Below are positions 27,115 through 35,911 of a stretch of 64,000 nt of DNA, in pieces (within the stretch, counting starts at the first letter, position 1; each line of letters begins with the position of its first letter). Origin of the DNA: JAKPCT01 sp029553165. GTDB taxonomy: Bacteria; Bacillota; UBA4882; UBA8346. Where the stretch lies: NCBI GenBank assembly GCA_035359995.1, contig DAORZT010000005.1:1-64000 (forward strand). The letters run 5' to 3'. Below the pieces are notes generated by a model. It searched no databases. It was not told where the DNA came from and worked only from the letters and a program-made list of their open reading frames with translations. Both the position numbers and the translations under genes were made by a program.

Positions 27115-27976
27115 AATGAAACCCAAATATTATTATCCACCGGATAAACAGCTTACTGAAACCAAAAAACCTAAAAATATTTTGATCAATCTTTTTTTAC
27201 TATTTTTAAATTTAGTTATTTTGGTGCCCTTATTTTACCTCGTATTTCTGTCTTTTCAAAATTTAGACGAGTATTATAAAGGGCTTTGGCCGCAAGTATT
27301 ACGTTTTGACAATTACAAACTTATTGTCACCGCTGAACATTTCTGGAGATGGGGTTTTAATTCCGCACTCATTGCGATTATTACTTTAGGAGCCGTATTG
27401 CTCTTCGGTTCGATGGCCGGCTATGTTGTGGCTAAGTTCCCGTCAAAACCGATCCGGTTTCTGTCGATGATAATCTTAGGCGCTATCATGATTCCGGTCC
27501 ATATGGTATTGATGCCCGTATTTATTTTTTCACGGCAAATCGGAATCATTAATACTCCATGGTCCGTAATTGGTCCAACTGTCGCTTTTGGTATTCCATT
27601 AGCAGTCTTCATCTTCAGAGGCTTTTTTATGAATATTCCGAACTCCCTGGCTGAAGCCGCACGAATTGACGGAGCAAGCGAATTAGATGTTTTTTTAAGA
27701 ATAATGTTACCAATGGCTAAACCTGCCGCAGCAACAGTAGGAATTTTTACATTCTTAAGCTCTTGGAATGCTTATTTATTCCCTCTGGTCATGCTTCAAA
27801 ATACTCCGGACTACACTTTACCAGTCGGATTGGCAACCATCGGCACCCAATTTTCAACTAATTACCCGGCCCAAGCTGCAGCAATGATTCTGGTCAGCCT
27901 GCCGATGATCCTGATTTATACTAAATTCAATCAACAAGTAATTCGCGGTATGGTCGAAGGAGCAATCAAAGGATAA
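27104..27976 (+). CDS. ABC sugar permease, MalG type
   Basis: 290 residues with six membrane helices and the EAA loop SLAEAARIDGASELDVFLRIMLPMAKP. The start is the ATG at 27104, with AAAGGAG 9 bases ahead, rather than the longer frame from 27047 inside the previous gene. It overlaps the MalF-type permease by 11 bases and is followed 14 bases later by the arabinofuranosidase gene, so transport and hydrolysis are one operon. Confidence 0.92.
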   Translation: MTSKMKPKYYYPPDKQLTETKKPKNILINLFLLFLNLVILVPLFYLVFLSFQNLDEYYKGLWPQVLRFDNYKLIVTAEHFWRWGFNSALIAIITLGAVLLFGSMAGYVVAKFPSKPIRFLSMIILGAIMIPVHMVLMPVFIFSRQIGIINTPWSVIGPTVAFGIPLAVFIFRGFFMNIPNSLAEAARIDGASELDVFLRIMLPMAKPAAATVGIFTFLSSWNAYLFPLVMLQNTPDYTLPVGLATIGTQFSTNYPAQAAAMILVSLPMILIYTKFNQQVIRGMVEGAIKG

Positions 27977-27990
27977 CGAGGAGAATTTTA

Positions 27991-29505
27991 ATGAAAAAAT
28001 CGCAATGGATTATTGAAAAAAACTATATTATTGCACAAACAGAGCCACGGCTGTTTGGATCATTCATTGAACATTTAGGACGGGCAGTTTATACAGGTAT
28101 TTATGAACCAGGCCATCCAACTGCTGACGAACAAGGGTTCCGGACAGATACCTTGGAGCTGGTACGACAACTTAATGTCCCCATTATACGCTATCCCGGC
28201 GGTAACTTTGTCTCAGGTTACCGCTGGACTGATGGAATCGGACCGGTTAAGGATCGGCCCAAACGGCTGGACTTAGCCTGGAAATCGATTGAAACCAATG
28301 AAATCGGCATTGATGAGTTTGTCGACTGGTGTAAAAAAGCCAACTCTGAAGTGATGGCCGCAGTCAATCTGGGCACCGGTACTCCGGCAGACGCCTCCCA
28401 ATTAGTAGAATATTGTAATCATCCCGCCGGTAGTTATTGGAGCGATTTGCGCCGTAAATACGGACATGAAGCCCCCCATAACATCAAAGTATGGTGTCTG
28501 GGAAATGAAATGGACGGTCCCTGGCAGATCTGTACTTTAACTGCTGCCGAATATGGTAAAAAGGCCTTGGAAACGGCAAAAATGATGCGCTGGGTGGACC
28601 CTTCCATTCAATTGGTGGCTTGTGGCAGTTCCGGAACAGGAATGCCGACTTTCCCCGAATGGGACCGTATTATTTTGGAGTTTCTCTACGAACAGGTTGA
28701 TTTTATCTCGTTACATAGTTATTACGGCTATGATGACTCTGATAATCACGGTGATTTTTTAGCTTCCTTCGTTGATATGGATAATTTCATTCATACCATT
28801 GCGGCAACCGTCGATTATGTCAAAGCCAAAACCCGAAGTAAAAAGAACGTTTACTTATCGTTTGACGAATGGAATGTTTGGGCGCACCGCAATGAAACCT
28901 TTAAAACCTGGGACTATGCCCAACCCCGTTTGGAACAGGTTTATAACCTCCTAGACGCTCTGGTCTTTGGTGGTTTAATCTGTTCGCTCGTTAACCATGC
29001 TGACCGAATCAAAATTGCCTGTTTGGCCCAACTGATCAATGCTATTGCCCCGATTGTAACCCAACCGGGTGGTTCAGTTCTGAAACAGACAATCTTTTAC
29101 CCCTTCCAACAAGTTTCCCAATACGGACGAGGTCAGGTTTTAAAACCGATCATCACCGCTCCTAAATTTGAATCCAAGAAATACGGCGATGTTCCGGTCT
29201 TACAATCAACCACCGTTTACCAGGAAGAAAAAGAAGCGATTAACATCTTCATTTTGAACTGTGACCAAGGGGATGATGTTGAGGTAACATTTGATTTTCG
29301 TTCGTTTGGAAAAGTAACCCTTTTAGAGCATGTAGTGTTGAACGGACCTGATCTCAGTGCGGTCAATAGTTTCGAGGCTCCTGAAACAGTAAAACCACAC
29401 AATCAACCGGTCAATTCCCAACCGGCTGCTCAACAGCAGGTAGTACTACCAAAACTCTCCTGGAACCTGTTAAGGTTTTCAACACGAACGGATTCGGGAA
29501 TTTAG
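27991..29505 (+). CDS. abfA: GH51 alpha-L-arabinofuranosidase
   Basis: 504 residues, the usual length. The acid/base is Glu173 in CLGNEMDGPWQ and the nucleophile is Glu293 in YLSFDEWNVW. RYPGGNFVSGYRW is a family signature. It has no signal peptide, so it removes arabinose from imported arabino-oligosaccharides in the cytoplasm. GAGGAG is close upstream. The operon with the two permeases supports arabinoxylan or arabinan use. Confidence 0.95.
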   Translation: MKKSQWIIEKNYIIAQTEPRLFGSFIEHLGRAVYTGIYEPGHPTADEQGFRTDTLELVRQLNVPIIRYPGGNFVSGYRWTDGIGPVKDRPKRLDLAWKSIETNEIGIDEFVDWCKKANSEVMAAVNLGTGTPADASQLVEYCNHPAGSYWSDLRRKYGHEAPHNIKVWCLGNEMDGPWQICTLTAAEYGKKALETAKMMRWVDPSIQLVACGSSGTGMPTFPEWDRIILEFLYEQVDFISLHSYYGYDDSDNHGDFLASFVDMDNFIHTIAATVDYVKAKTRSKKNVYLSFDEWNVWAHRNETFKTWDYAQPRLEQVYNLLDALVFGGLICSLVNHADRIKIACLAQLINAIAPIVTQPGGSVLKQTIFYPFQQVSQYGRGQVLKPIITAPKFESKKYGDVPVLQSTTVYQEEKEAINIFILNCDQGDDVEVTFDFRSFGKVTLLEHVVLNGPDLSAVNSFEAPETVKPHNQPVNSQPAAQQQVVLPKLSWNLLRFSTRTDSGI

Positions 29506-29629
29506 GAGCTAATTTAACTAGGTAAAGGAAGAGAATAAATCTTAGAATACCAGCAAAGGTCACCAGCATCGAACTTGATAACTTGCTCAATCTCTATCAA
29601 AAAATTATAACTAATAAATAATAAAAATA

Positions 29630-29653
29630 TTAAAGGAGGGCTGTCCGCCCTCC
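29630..29653 (-). terminator. Probable terminator of the glycosyltransferase gene
   Basis: GGAGGGC and GCCCTCC form a 7-bp G/C-rich stem with 5-base loop. On the minus strand it is followed by TTTAATATTTTTATT. It lies 80 bases past the glycosyltransferase stop; on the plus strand no T-run follows. Confidence 0.6.
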
Positions 29654-29732
29654 ACAATTAATAATATTAATTCGATCACAATCGTTTCCATTGTTTAGCC
29701 AAGTCATAATAGTAATTCTCTGAGAAGACAAA

Positions 29733-30851
29733 TCAGTCATTAATCAACAAATCATGTTCCTTTGCAACTCTTTTGATGTCAAATCTTCCACAAACCGTTC
29801 TATATCCATTCTCAACCAATTCTTTTTTTAGAGCTTCATCATGATATAACTTGACCACCGTATTACAAATGTGATCTATATTATCGACTTCAACCAGCAG
29901 CCCATTCTCTCCGTCACTAATTATGTCCGGTATTGCATCAACTCGTGTTGCAATTATTGGTTTTCTTGAAATCATATACTCAGCAAGTGCTAAGCCAAAT
30001 CCTTCCCATCTTGATAACAACAACGCCTGATCAAAAAGATTGATATATTCGTATGAGTTTTTTACCCATCCGGTTATTAAGAGACAATTGTCTAAATTAT
30101 TCTCCTTTATAATTTTCTCAATTTGTTTCCGATCCTCTCCATCACCCACTAATATAAAATATGCTGATGGAATTTCTTTCTTTATTAAAGCTGCAGCTTT
30201 AACAAACGTGTCCGGTGCCTTCTGTTTACTTAAACGTCCAACAGCTCCAATAACGTACGCCTCTTCAGGTATTCCTAATAGAGACCGTGTCAGTAAAAAT
30301 GATTTACTTAAATTATTATATTCATCAATATCAATTCCATTGTAAACAACCCTCATTTTTGATTGTCGACAAATGCCATTAATTAGGGCTGATTTTTTTT
30401 CAGCATCAGAAATTACAACTATATGGTCGGTCAATAATGCTAAAGCTTTCTCAACCAATCTATATAAAGTTTGTTTTCCAGAAGAACAATGCATATTAAA
30501 GGGCCAGCCATGCGGATTATATAGAACCGTATTCCTGATTCCAATATTGGCCAATCTTCCTAATGCCCCTGCCTTACTACTATGTAGATATATTACATCC
30601 GGTTTATATTTTTTAATTATTCTTCTTAGCTTTATTAAACAACATATATCTTTCCATATACTTATTTCCCGGATCATGTCAACGTACTCAAAGCAATCAA
30701 CTAGATCAGCAAAATCATTGTAATCATAATCCAAAGAACAAACCAATACTTGTTCATATTTTGATCGATCCATGTTTTTCAAAAGCATAGATATATAATT
30801 CTTAACACCACCTGCTGATTGTGCTACATGCATTAACTTCTTTTTTTGCAT
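29733..30851 (-). CDS. Glycosyltransferase family 4 (exopolysaccharide type)
   Basis: 372 residues, a GT-B fold. The start, KLMHVAQSAGGVKNYISMLLKNM, is typical of the capsule/exopolysaccharide branch. The C-terminal nucleotide-sugar site is seen in GAVGRLSKQKAPDTFVKAA, LVGDGEDRKQIE and the acidic EGFGLALAEYMISRKP. GGAG lies about 11 bases before the ATG. The gene stands alone between unrelated genes, without other polysaccharide genes, and is slightly more A/T-rich than its surroundings, so it may be acquired (inference). Confidence 0.88.
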   Translation of the reverse strand: MQKKKLMHVAQSAGGVKNYISMLLKNMDRSKYEQVLVCSLDYDYNDFADLVDCFEYVDMIREISIWKDICCLIKLRRIIKKYKPDVIYLHSSKAGALGRLANIGIRNTVLYNPHGWPFNMHCSSGKQTLYRLVEKALALLTDHIVVISDAEKKSALINGICRQSKMRVVYNGIDIDEYNNLSKSFLLTRSLLGIPEEAYVIGAVGRLSKQKAPDTFVKAAALIKKEIPSAYFILVGDGEDRKQIEKIIKENNLDNCLLITGWVKNSYEYINLFDQALLLSRWEGFGLALAEYMISRKPIIATRVDAIPDIISDGENGLLVEVDNIDHICNTVVKLYHDEALKKELVENGYRTVCGRFDIKRVAKEHDLLIND

Positions 30852-31169
30852 TTTATGTATTACTCCTTAATTGGAATATTATTGTATCACCATAGAATAT
30901 CCATGCTAATTATATCATTTTTTCATTCTCTTCAAACAAACCATTCAACCAGCCACCCAAAGATTAATTATCAATTTGAAAGAATTCACTTCCTTTGACT
31001 TACCGAATCAGCTAAAATAATGGATATGGAAATAATCGTCAAATAGTCTTCTAAAAATTGGCAATCCAAATAACTGATGATTTTAATCTTTTAAGTTTAT
31101 AAGAAATTAAAATCAACCGATATATTTAATACTAACATTTTTTCTAAAATACAAGATGAGGAAACAGCA
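30852..31169. other. 318-base divergent intergenic region
   Basis: A/T-rich, between the divergent glycosyltransferase and LacI-type kinase genes. It must hold both promoters, but I see no convincing -35/-10 pair, repeat or RNA structure. Confidence 0.4.
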
Positions 31170-33719
31170 ATGAAGAGTAATCGTCCAACTATCGCGCTTT
31201 TAATCAATGACTTTCAAGCAACTGAAACTCCAATCTGGGATGGAGTTGCACAGACTGCTAAGTTGTTAGATGTTAATTTGATCACTCTCGCAGGTGGTCA
31301 ATATCGCAGTTGGACGCGGAATAAAGCATACAACCTTATTGACAAAGAACATATTGACGGAATTATCTGTATTACCGAATGTATTGGCAGTTTTACCAGT
31401 GAACAGAATATGATCGATTTTCTCCGTTTGTTTGAGCCCATACCGATCATTAATATTGGTCCTCCGCTTTCAGGGTATCTAAGCATGGTAGTCGATAACA
31501 AAACTGGGATGCGCGAATTAGTTGAGCACTTTATCAGCGTTCACAATTACCGTCAGATTGCTTATATCAGCGGCCCGGCCAACAATGTCGAGGCTGAACA
31601 CCGTTTGGAAGGATACAAAGAAGCATTGGAGGCTCACGGCCTAGATTATAATCCCGACTTCGTCTATTATGGTGATTTCTGGAGCTCGGGTCCTGCGGCG
31701 GTTCAATATTTTTTGGACGAGAAAAAAATTAAATTTGATGCACTGATCGCTGCTAACGATTTTATGGCATTAGGAGCGATGCAGGAGTTGCAGAATCGTG
31801 GTTTTATTATCCCGGATGATATTGGGCTCGGTGGATTTGATGATATTCATAAAGCAAAAAGTTCCGAACCTTCTCTAACAACGGTCTCACAACCATTTTA
31901 TAAAATGGGTTGTGAATCTTTAAAAAACATTTTGGCATTAATTCAGAATAAAGAGATCTCGTCCCTAACTGTGCCGGCACATATGATTATTCGTAATTCC
32001 TGTGGTTGTAATACCGATAATTATATTGTTGATAATCTCGCCAACAATTTGCCTTTTACAACAATCAAAGCGGATAATCCGCAAGAGATTGTTGAGCAAA
32101 TTGCTTCTCATGTATTAGCACAATTTCCGGAAATCAACGCTAAAATGAAAGATTCTAATTGGGCTTTTGATTTGACTTACCACTATTACACCGCAATCAG
32201 TGGATCGACCGCTCCTTTTTTAAACTTTTTATCTCAAACTGTTAAACAAGGTATTAAAAATGATGTGGAGATTCCAAAATGGTATCAGGTAATCAGATTG
32301 TTGAGCCTTCTATTAAAAAATGTTTCGAAAGACAATCAAAAGGAACGTTTATCCGAATTACGGGCTGACGCAAATGAGATTTTAGGAAATATTATCAAAC
32401 ATAACAAGACTGCCACTGACTCGCTTTTTGAAGAGCAGATTAATGTTCTCACTACATTAATCCTTGAGTTGAACAATTCTTGGACCATGGGTGCCGAACA
32501 TCTGAACTATTATAAAAAAGCTTTGAACCGCCTCAATATTCAAAATTTTTTTCTCTGTCGTTATGAGAATACCGAACTTAACCAAGCACAAGTCACTTTT
32601 TATTTTAGTAAGAAACAAATTGAAATACCTAATGTTTTCTCAACAAAATTGCTGATCCCAGGATGGTTTGATAATCCCGACAGTAACTCAGCGATTATTA
32701 TTCCCATTTTTAATATTGGTTACATTTTTTTTGATATTAATATCTCAGAATTCTATGTCGATGCAACACTCTTTCCCCAACTCACCTTAAGCATCCGGCA
32801 ATTGTCCCTGATGAGTGAAATCCTTAACTACACCAGTGAACTGGAGAAAAAAGTTGCTGAACGAACCAAACAACTGGTCGAAACTCAACAACAAATGGTT
32901 GAAAACGCTCATCGTGCCGGAATGGCCGAAATCTCTGTCAATGTAATGCACAATATTGGCAATCTGCTCAACAGCGCCTGTGTTGCCTCAGAAACAATTG
33001 GCAGTATTCTTGCCCAATCAAAAGTTAACGGTCTTATTAAAGCTAATCAATTGTTGACTACATATCGCAACGAATTTAATAATTTAAATGGCAACAACGA
33101 ATTCCCAAAACTGATTGATTATTATGAAATACTCGGGAAGGAAATCCAAAAAGAGCACAGCCAGATTATCAGCGAATACAAACTGTTGACGGAAAAAATC
33201 GCATTGATCCATGAAAGTATGCGTTCACTCCAAGATTTCACTACAGCAGTCACCCTGACTGAAGCGCTGGATCCTGCTGTCTTAATTGATGATTCCTTGC
33301 GTTTTCTGGAAAGTTTACTAAATAATAATCAAATAATTGTTATCAAAGATTATCTCCAAGTTCAGCCTGTTGTCTTCTCCAAAAATAAGTTGTACTATAT
33401 CTTGGTCAATCTGATCAAAAACGCCGTTGAAGCGATGTACAATACCCCAGTAGATAGCCGTTACCTTACTGTTAAAGTATTTTCAGATCCCGAAGACAAT
33501 GTAGTGCTTCAAATTATCGATACCGGCGAAGGCATTAACCCGGAGAATTTTACTCAAATTTTCAACTACGGGTTTACCACCAAACCCGGTGGTCATGGTT
33601 TTACTTTGCATACTTGCGCCAACTATATGAGAGAGATGGGTGGCCAAATAAACGTTACCCCCAACACTTCAGGTATTGGTACCACTTTCACATTGACTTT
33701 CCCGCCAAAAAACAAATAA
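31170..33719 (+). CDS. Cytosolic LacI-type sensor histidine kinase
   Basis: 849 residues in three parts. Residues 1-280 are a LacI-type periplasmic-binding-like ligand domain (TIALLINDFQATETPIW; DALIAANDFMALGAMQEL; SLTTVSQPFYKMG) without the DNA-binding helix-turn-helix and without a signal peptide or membrane helix. Residues 290-560 are helical and unrecognised. After a coiled coil comes a kinase domain with His594 in SVNVMHNIGNLLNS and HATPase boxes IKNAVEAM, DTGEGI and TTKPGGHGFTLHTCANYM. It should sense a sugar-like ligand in the cytoplasm and pass on phosphate. No response regulator is adjacent. GAGGAAACAGCA precedes the ATG. Confidence 0.9.
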   Translation: MKSNRPTIALLINDFQATETPIWDGVAQTAKLLDVNLITLAGGQYRSWTRNKAYNLIDKEHIDGIICITECIGSFTSEQNMIDFLRLFEPIPIINIGPPLSGYLSMVVDNKTGMRELVEHFISVHNYRQIAYISGPANNVEAEHRLEGYKEALEAHGLDYNPDFVYYGDFWSSGPAAVQYFLDEKKIKFDALIAANDFMALGAMQELQNRGFIIPDDIGLGGFDDIHKAKSSEPSLTTVSQPFYKMGCESLKNILALIQNKEISSLTVPAHMIIRNSCGCNTDNYIVDNLANNLPFTTIKADNPQEIVEQIASHVLAQFPEINAKMKDSNWAFDLTYHYYTAISGSTAPFLNFLSQTVKQGIKNDVEIPKWYQVIRLLSLLLKNVSKDNQKERLSELRADANEILGNIIKHNKTATDSLFEEQINVLTTLILELNNSWTMGAEHLNYYKKALNRLNIQNFFLCRYENTELNQAQVTFYFSKKQIEIPNVFSTKLLIPGWFDNPDSNSAIIIPIFNIGYIFFDINISEFYVDATLFPQLTLSIRQLSLMSEILNYTSELEKKVAERTKQLVETQQQMVENAHRAGMAEISVNVMHNIGNLLNSACVASETIGSILAQSKVNGLIKANQLLTTYRNEFNNLNGNNEFPKLIDYYEILGKEIQKEHSQIISEYKLLTEKIALIHESMRSLQDFTTAVTLTEALDPAVLIDDSLRFLESLLNNNQIIVIKDYLQVQPVVFSKNKLYYILVNLIKNAVEAMYNTPVDSRYLTVKVFSDPEDNVVLQIIDTGEGINPENFTQIFNYGFTTKPGGHGFTLHTCANYMREMGGQINVTPNTSGIGTTFTLTFPPKNK

Positions 33720-33741
33720 TAATCTCATTCTTATCCCCTGC

Positions 33742-33756
33742 GTATAATCTTCCAAA
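33742..33756 (+). repeat. 15-bp direct repeat, first copy
   Basis: GTATAATCTTCCAAA occurs here and at 34104-34118. It marks the left end of the two duplicated blocks of membrane-protein and FRG sequence. Confidence 0.75.
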
Positions 33757-33764
33757 GTTTCGCT

Positions 33765-34061
33765 TTGGGAGTCCTCAGTGAATTAGGACTGGGAGCCTGG
33801 TTTGGCTTGATAATTTACTACAGCGCCAATCTCTGGGGATCAGATTATTTCCCCATTAAAGCTGCTATAATCTTATTAACCTGTAGGATATTGATCTTCC
33901 AGATCTTCGGATTGCTGGGCAAAAACCCATTAATGATTCAAAGCGTCAGTGGAATATTCGCTCACGCATTAGGAGCGCTCCTGGGCGGATTGGTGATTGG
34001 TTATTTAATGCAAAAATTTCTGTTAGAGTCGAAGCAGACAGTCACAGGGAACAAAGGTTGA
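33765..34061 (+). pseudogene. Truncated copy of the duplicated membrane protein
   Basis: 98 codons that match residues about 198-292 of the next gene (GAWFGLIIYYSANLWGSDYFPIKAA against GAWLGLIIYYSTNLWSSDYLPIKAA, and GYLMQKFL at the end of both). The N-terminal part of the repeat is missing, with the open frame running back to the kinase stop. No Shine-Dalgarno precedes the TTG. It ends with TGA, directly overlapping a TTG that starts a vestige of the FRG gene (TAQVKISNYSI, 34058-34093). So it is a decayed copy of the membrane-FRG pair. Confidence 0.75.
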
Positions 34062-34103
34062 CAGCTCAAGTAAAAATCTCAAACTATTCTATCTCGTATC
34101 CGA

Positions 34104-34118
34104 GTATAATCTTCCAAA
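34104..34118 (+). repeat. 15-bp direct repeat, second copy
   Basis: Second copy of GTATAATCTTCCAAA, 362 bases after the first, 52 bases before the start of the full-length membrane gene. It contains TATAAT and may be the -10 of that gene, but no clear -35 is seen. Confidence 0.7.
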
Positions 34119-34169
34119 CGTTAACAAACAATAAAATAACCAATAAAAAATCAGGATGAAGGAACAAAA

Positions 34170-35153
34170 TTGAAAACCGACAAACCTTTACTGGCACTTT
34201 TACTTTCATTGACAGCCGGGCCAATTCTTGAAGGCTATACCATGCTGATGAAATACTTGAGCTTAACGAATTTAACCGCTTTTGAAACCTTCAGTTTTCT
34301 TTCAAGTAACGGCGAGCCTCATTTTACAATGGGAATCATTGGTTTATTCACAGTAGTCAATTGGTATTTCTTATTAGCATATTACAGCGCTAATATTTGG
34401 GGAACAGCATTTTTCCCAATCAAGACGATGTTCTTGGCAATGACCGGCGAATCGATCTTTTTTCTTACTTTTGGAGTACTTGGAAAGAACGAAGTAGTGG
34501 CACAAACTGTAATCGGCAATTACATCCATGCCTCGGCAGCCGCACTGGCAGGACTATGGGTCGGTTTTTTGTACCAAAAATATCTCTTTAAAAATTGGAT
34601 GGGAAAATCATTGAAGACGGACAAACCATTACTGGCGATGGCAATCGGTTGGGCAGGCTGGCCGATTGCTGAAGGTCTTACTCTGCTTGCAAAATATTTT
34701 GGTTTAGCTAAATTGACAACAATGGAATCTTCCAGCTTGATGTGGCTGCTAACCAATCCCAGTCAGGTGTTGGGTATTCTAAGTGAATTGGGTCTAGGAG
34801 CCTGGCTTGGCCTGATCATTTACTATAGCACCAACCTCTGGAGTTCAGATTATTTACCCATTAAAGCCGCCTTAATCTTAGTTACCTGTCGCTCATTAAT
34901 TGTCCAGATCTTTGGAGTGCTGGGCAGAAATCCATTACTGATTCAAGATAGCGTCGGTGAAACATTGGTCCATGCATTAGGAGCAATCCTTGGCGGATTG
35001 GCGATCGGTTATTTAATGCAAAAATTTCTTTTTAAGTCTGCTATAACAACCAAAGGTGGCGAAGTTAATATTTGCTCAAGCTACAATCTCCAATTATTCT
35101 ATCACTGCAATAATCAAAGCAATTACCGATCATACCAGCCAATGGAAGTTTGA
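34170..35153 (+). CDS. Unrecognised membrane protein made of two fused tandem repeats
   Basis: 327 residues with about eight membrane helices. Residues 1-147 and 148-292 are repeats of each other: both open LKTDKPLLA, both carry LGAWLGLIIYYSTNLW-like and FPIKTMFLA/LPIKAALIL segments, and both end in a glycine-rich helix and YLMQK/FLYQK. The second repeat begins with a TTG at 34611, the same codon and context as the gene start, so two ancestral genes fused. The start is TTG with AAGGA 6 bases ahead. The last 30 residues read into the FRG gene in another frame, because the ancestral stop (seen in the truncated copy) has been lost. No family recognised. Confidence 0.75.
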   Translation: MKTDKPLLALLLSLTAGPILEGYTMLMKYLSLTNLTAFETFSFLSSNGEPHFTMGIIGLFTVVNWYFLLAYYSANIWGTAFFPIKTMFLAMTGESIFFLTFGVLGKNEVVAQTVIGNYIHASAAALAGLWVGFLYQKYLFKNWMGKSLKTDKPLLAMAIGWAGWPIAEGLTLLAKYFGLAKLTTMESSSLMWLLTNPSQVLGILSELGLGAWLGLIIYYSTNLWSSDYLPIKAALILVTCRSLIVQIFGVLGRNPLLIQDSVGETLVHALGAILGGLAIGYLMQKFLFKSAITTKGGEVNICSSYNLQLFYHCNNQSNYRSYQPMEV

Positions 35154-35904
35154 CAACGCTTCCGGTTGCGCCTGGTTTCGCGGCCAAGACCGTGAGGATC
35201 CTCCGCTACCCTCGCTTTTCCGAGCCAAATATGACGAATACCAATTAAATATAACCTTTCGCAACCGCGCCACCGCACTTAAAGACGTTCCGAATACTGA
35301 TCAATTAGATAAATGGCTGTTCCTGATGCAGCACTACGGTGTACCTACCAGGTTACTGGATTGGACTGAAAGCCTCCTCTTGGCGTTGTTTTTTGCTTTA
35401 GACTCCTACAATGAGAAATGCAGTTGTAAAAAAGCACGGCTTAATCCGACTGTCTGGGTTTTACATCCTTTTAAATTAAACGCACAGGCTTCAATCTCCG
35501 GCTTCCCCAATCAGTCTGCCATTAACACAGATACCCAGCCTGCGGCAACCCAACCCCAACTGCCACATTTCCGGCTGGCGTTCACTCCCAAAGAGTATTG
35601 GTCGCAGATTGCTAATCTTGAACAAGCAACCCTTCCGGTTGCAATTCACACCAATTACCTGGATCTCCGGATCCTCTCCCAACGCAGCTGTTTTACCATC
35701 CACGGAACCCGGGAAGAAGACTTCGGCACAATCTATCACAATACCGGTTTAATCAAAGAAGGTTATCTCTTTAAATTCGTCATTCCTGGCAAACATGCCG
35801 AAAGACTCTTAGAAGAACTGAACATCCTGGGAATCAACAAATCAAGCGTTTATCCTGACTTACAGCATTTAGCCCTGGAATTAAAGAAACGATTTAAACT
35901 CTAA
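35056..35904 (+). CDS. FRG-domain protein
   Basis: 282 residues. The FRG domain is clear: WFRGQ (residues 39-43), then LPSLFRAKYDE, then DKWLFLMQHYGVPTRLLDWTESLLLALFFAL. FRG proteins are poorly understood; the domain is common in mobile and phage-defence contexts. It starts with GTG at 35056, overlapping the membrane gene by 98 bases with no strong Shine-Dalgarno, which points to translational coupling. A vestige of its N terminus (AQVKISNYSI) follows the truncated membrane copy at 34064-34093, so the pair was duplicated together. It converges with the helicase gene 7 bases away. Confidence 0.85.
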   Translation: MAKLIFAQATISNYSITAIIKAITDHTSQWKFDNASGCAWFRGQDREDPPLPSLFRAKYDEYQLNITFRNRATALKDVPNTDQLDKWLFLMQHYGVPTRLLDWTESLLLALFFALDSYNEKCSCKKARLNPTVWVLHPFKLNAQASISGFPNQSAINTDTQPAATQPQLPHFRLAFTPKEYWSQIANLEQATLPVAIHTNYLDLRILSQRSCFTIHGTREEDFGTIYHNTGLIKEGYLFKFVIPGKHAERLLEELNILGINKSSVYPDLQHLALELKKRFKL

Positions 35905-35911
35905 TTACGGA

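Noticed and set aside
33765..34061. Functional 98-residue membrane protein
   Set aside because: No Shine-Dalgarno precedes its TTG, and the aligned full copy shows that TTG is an internal leucine codon; the N-terminal part of the repeat is missing.
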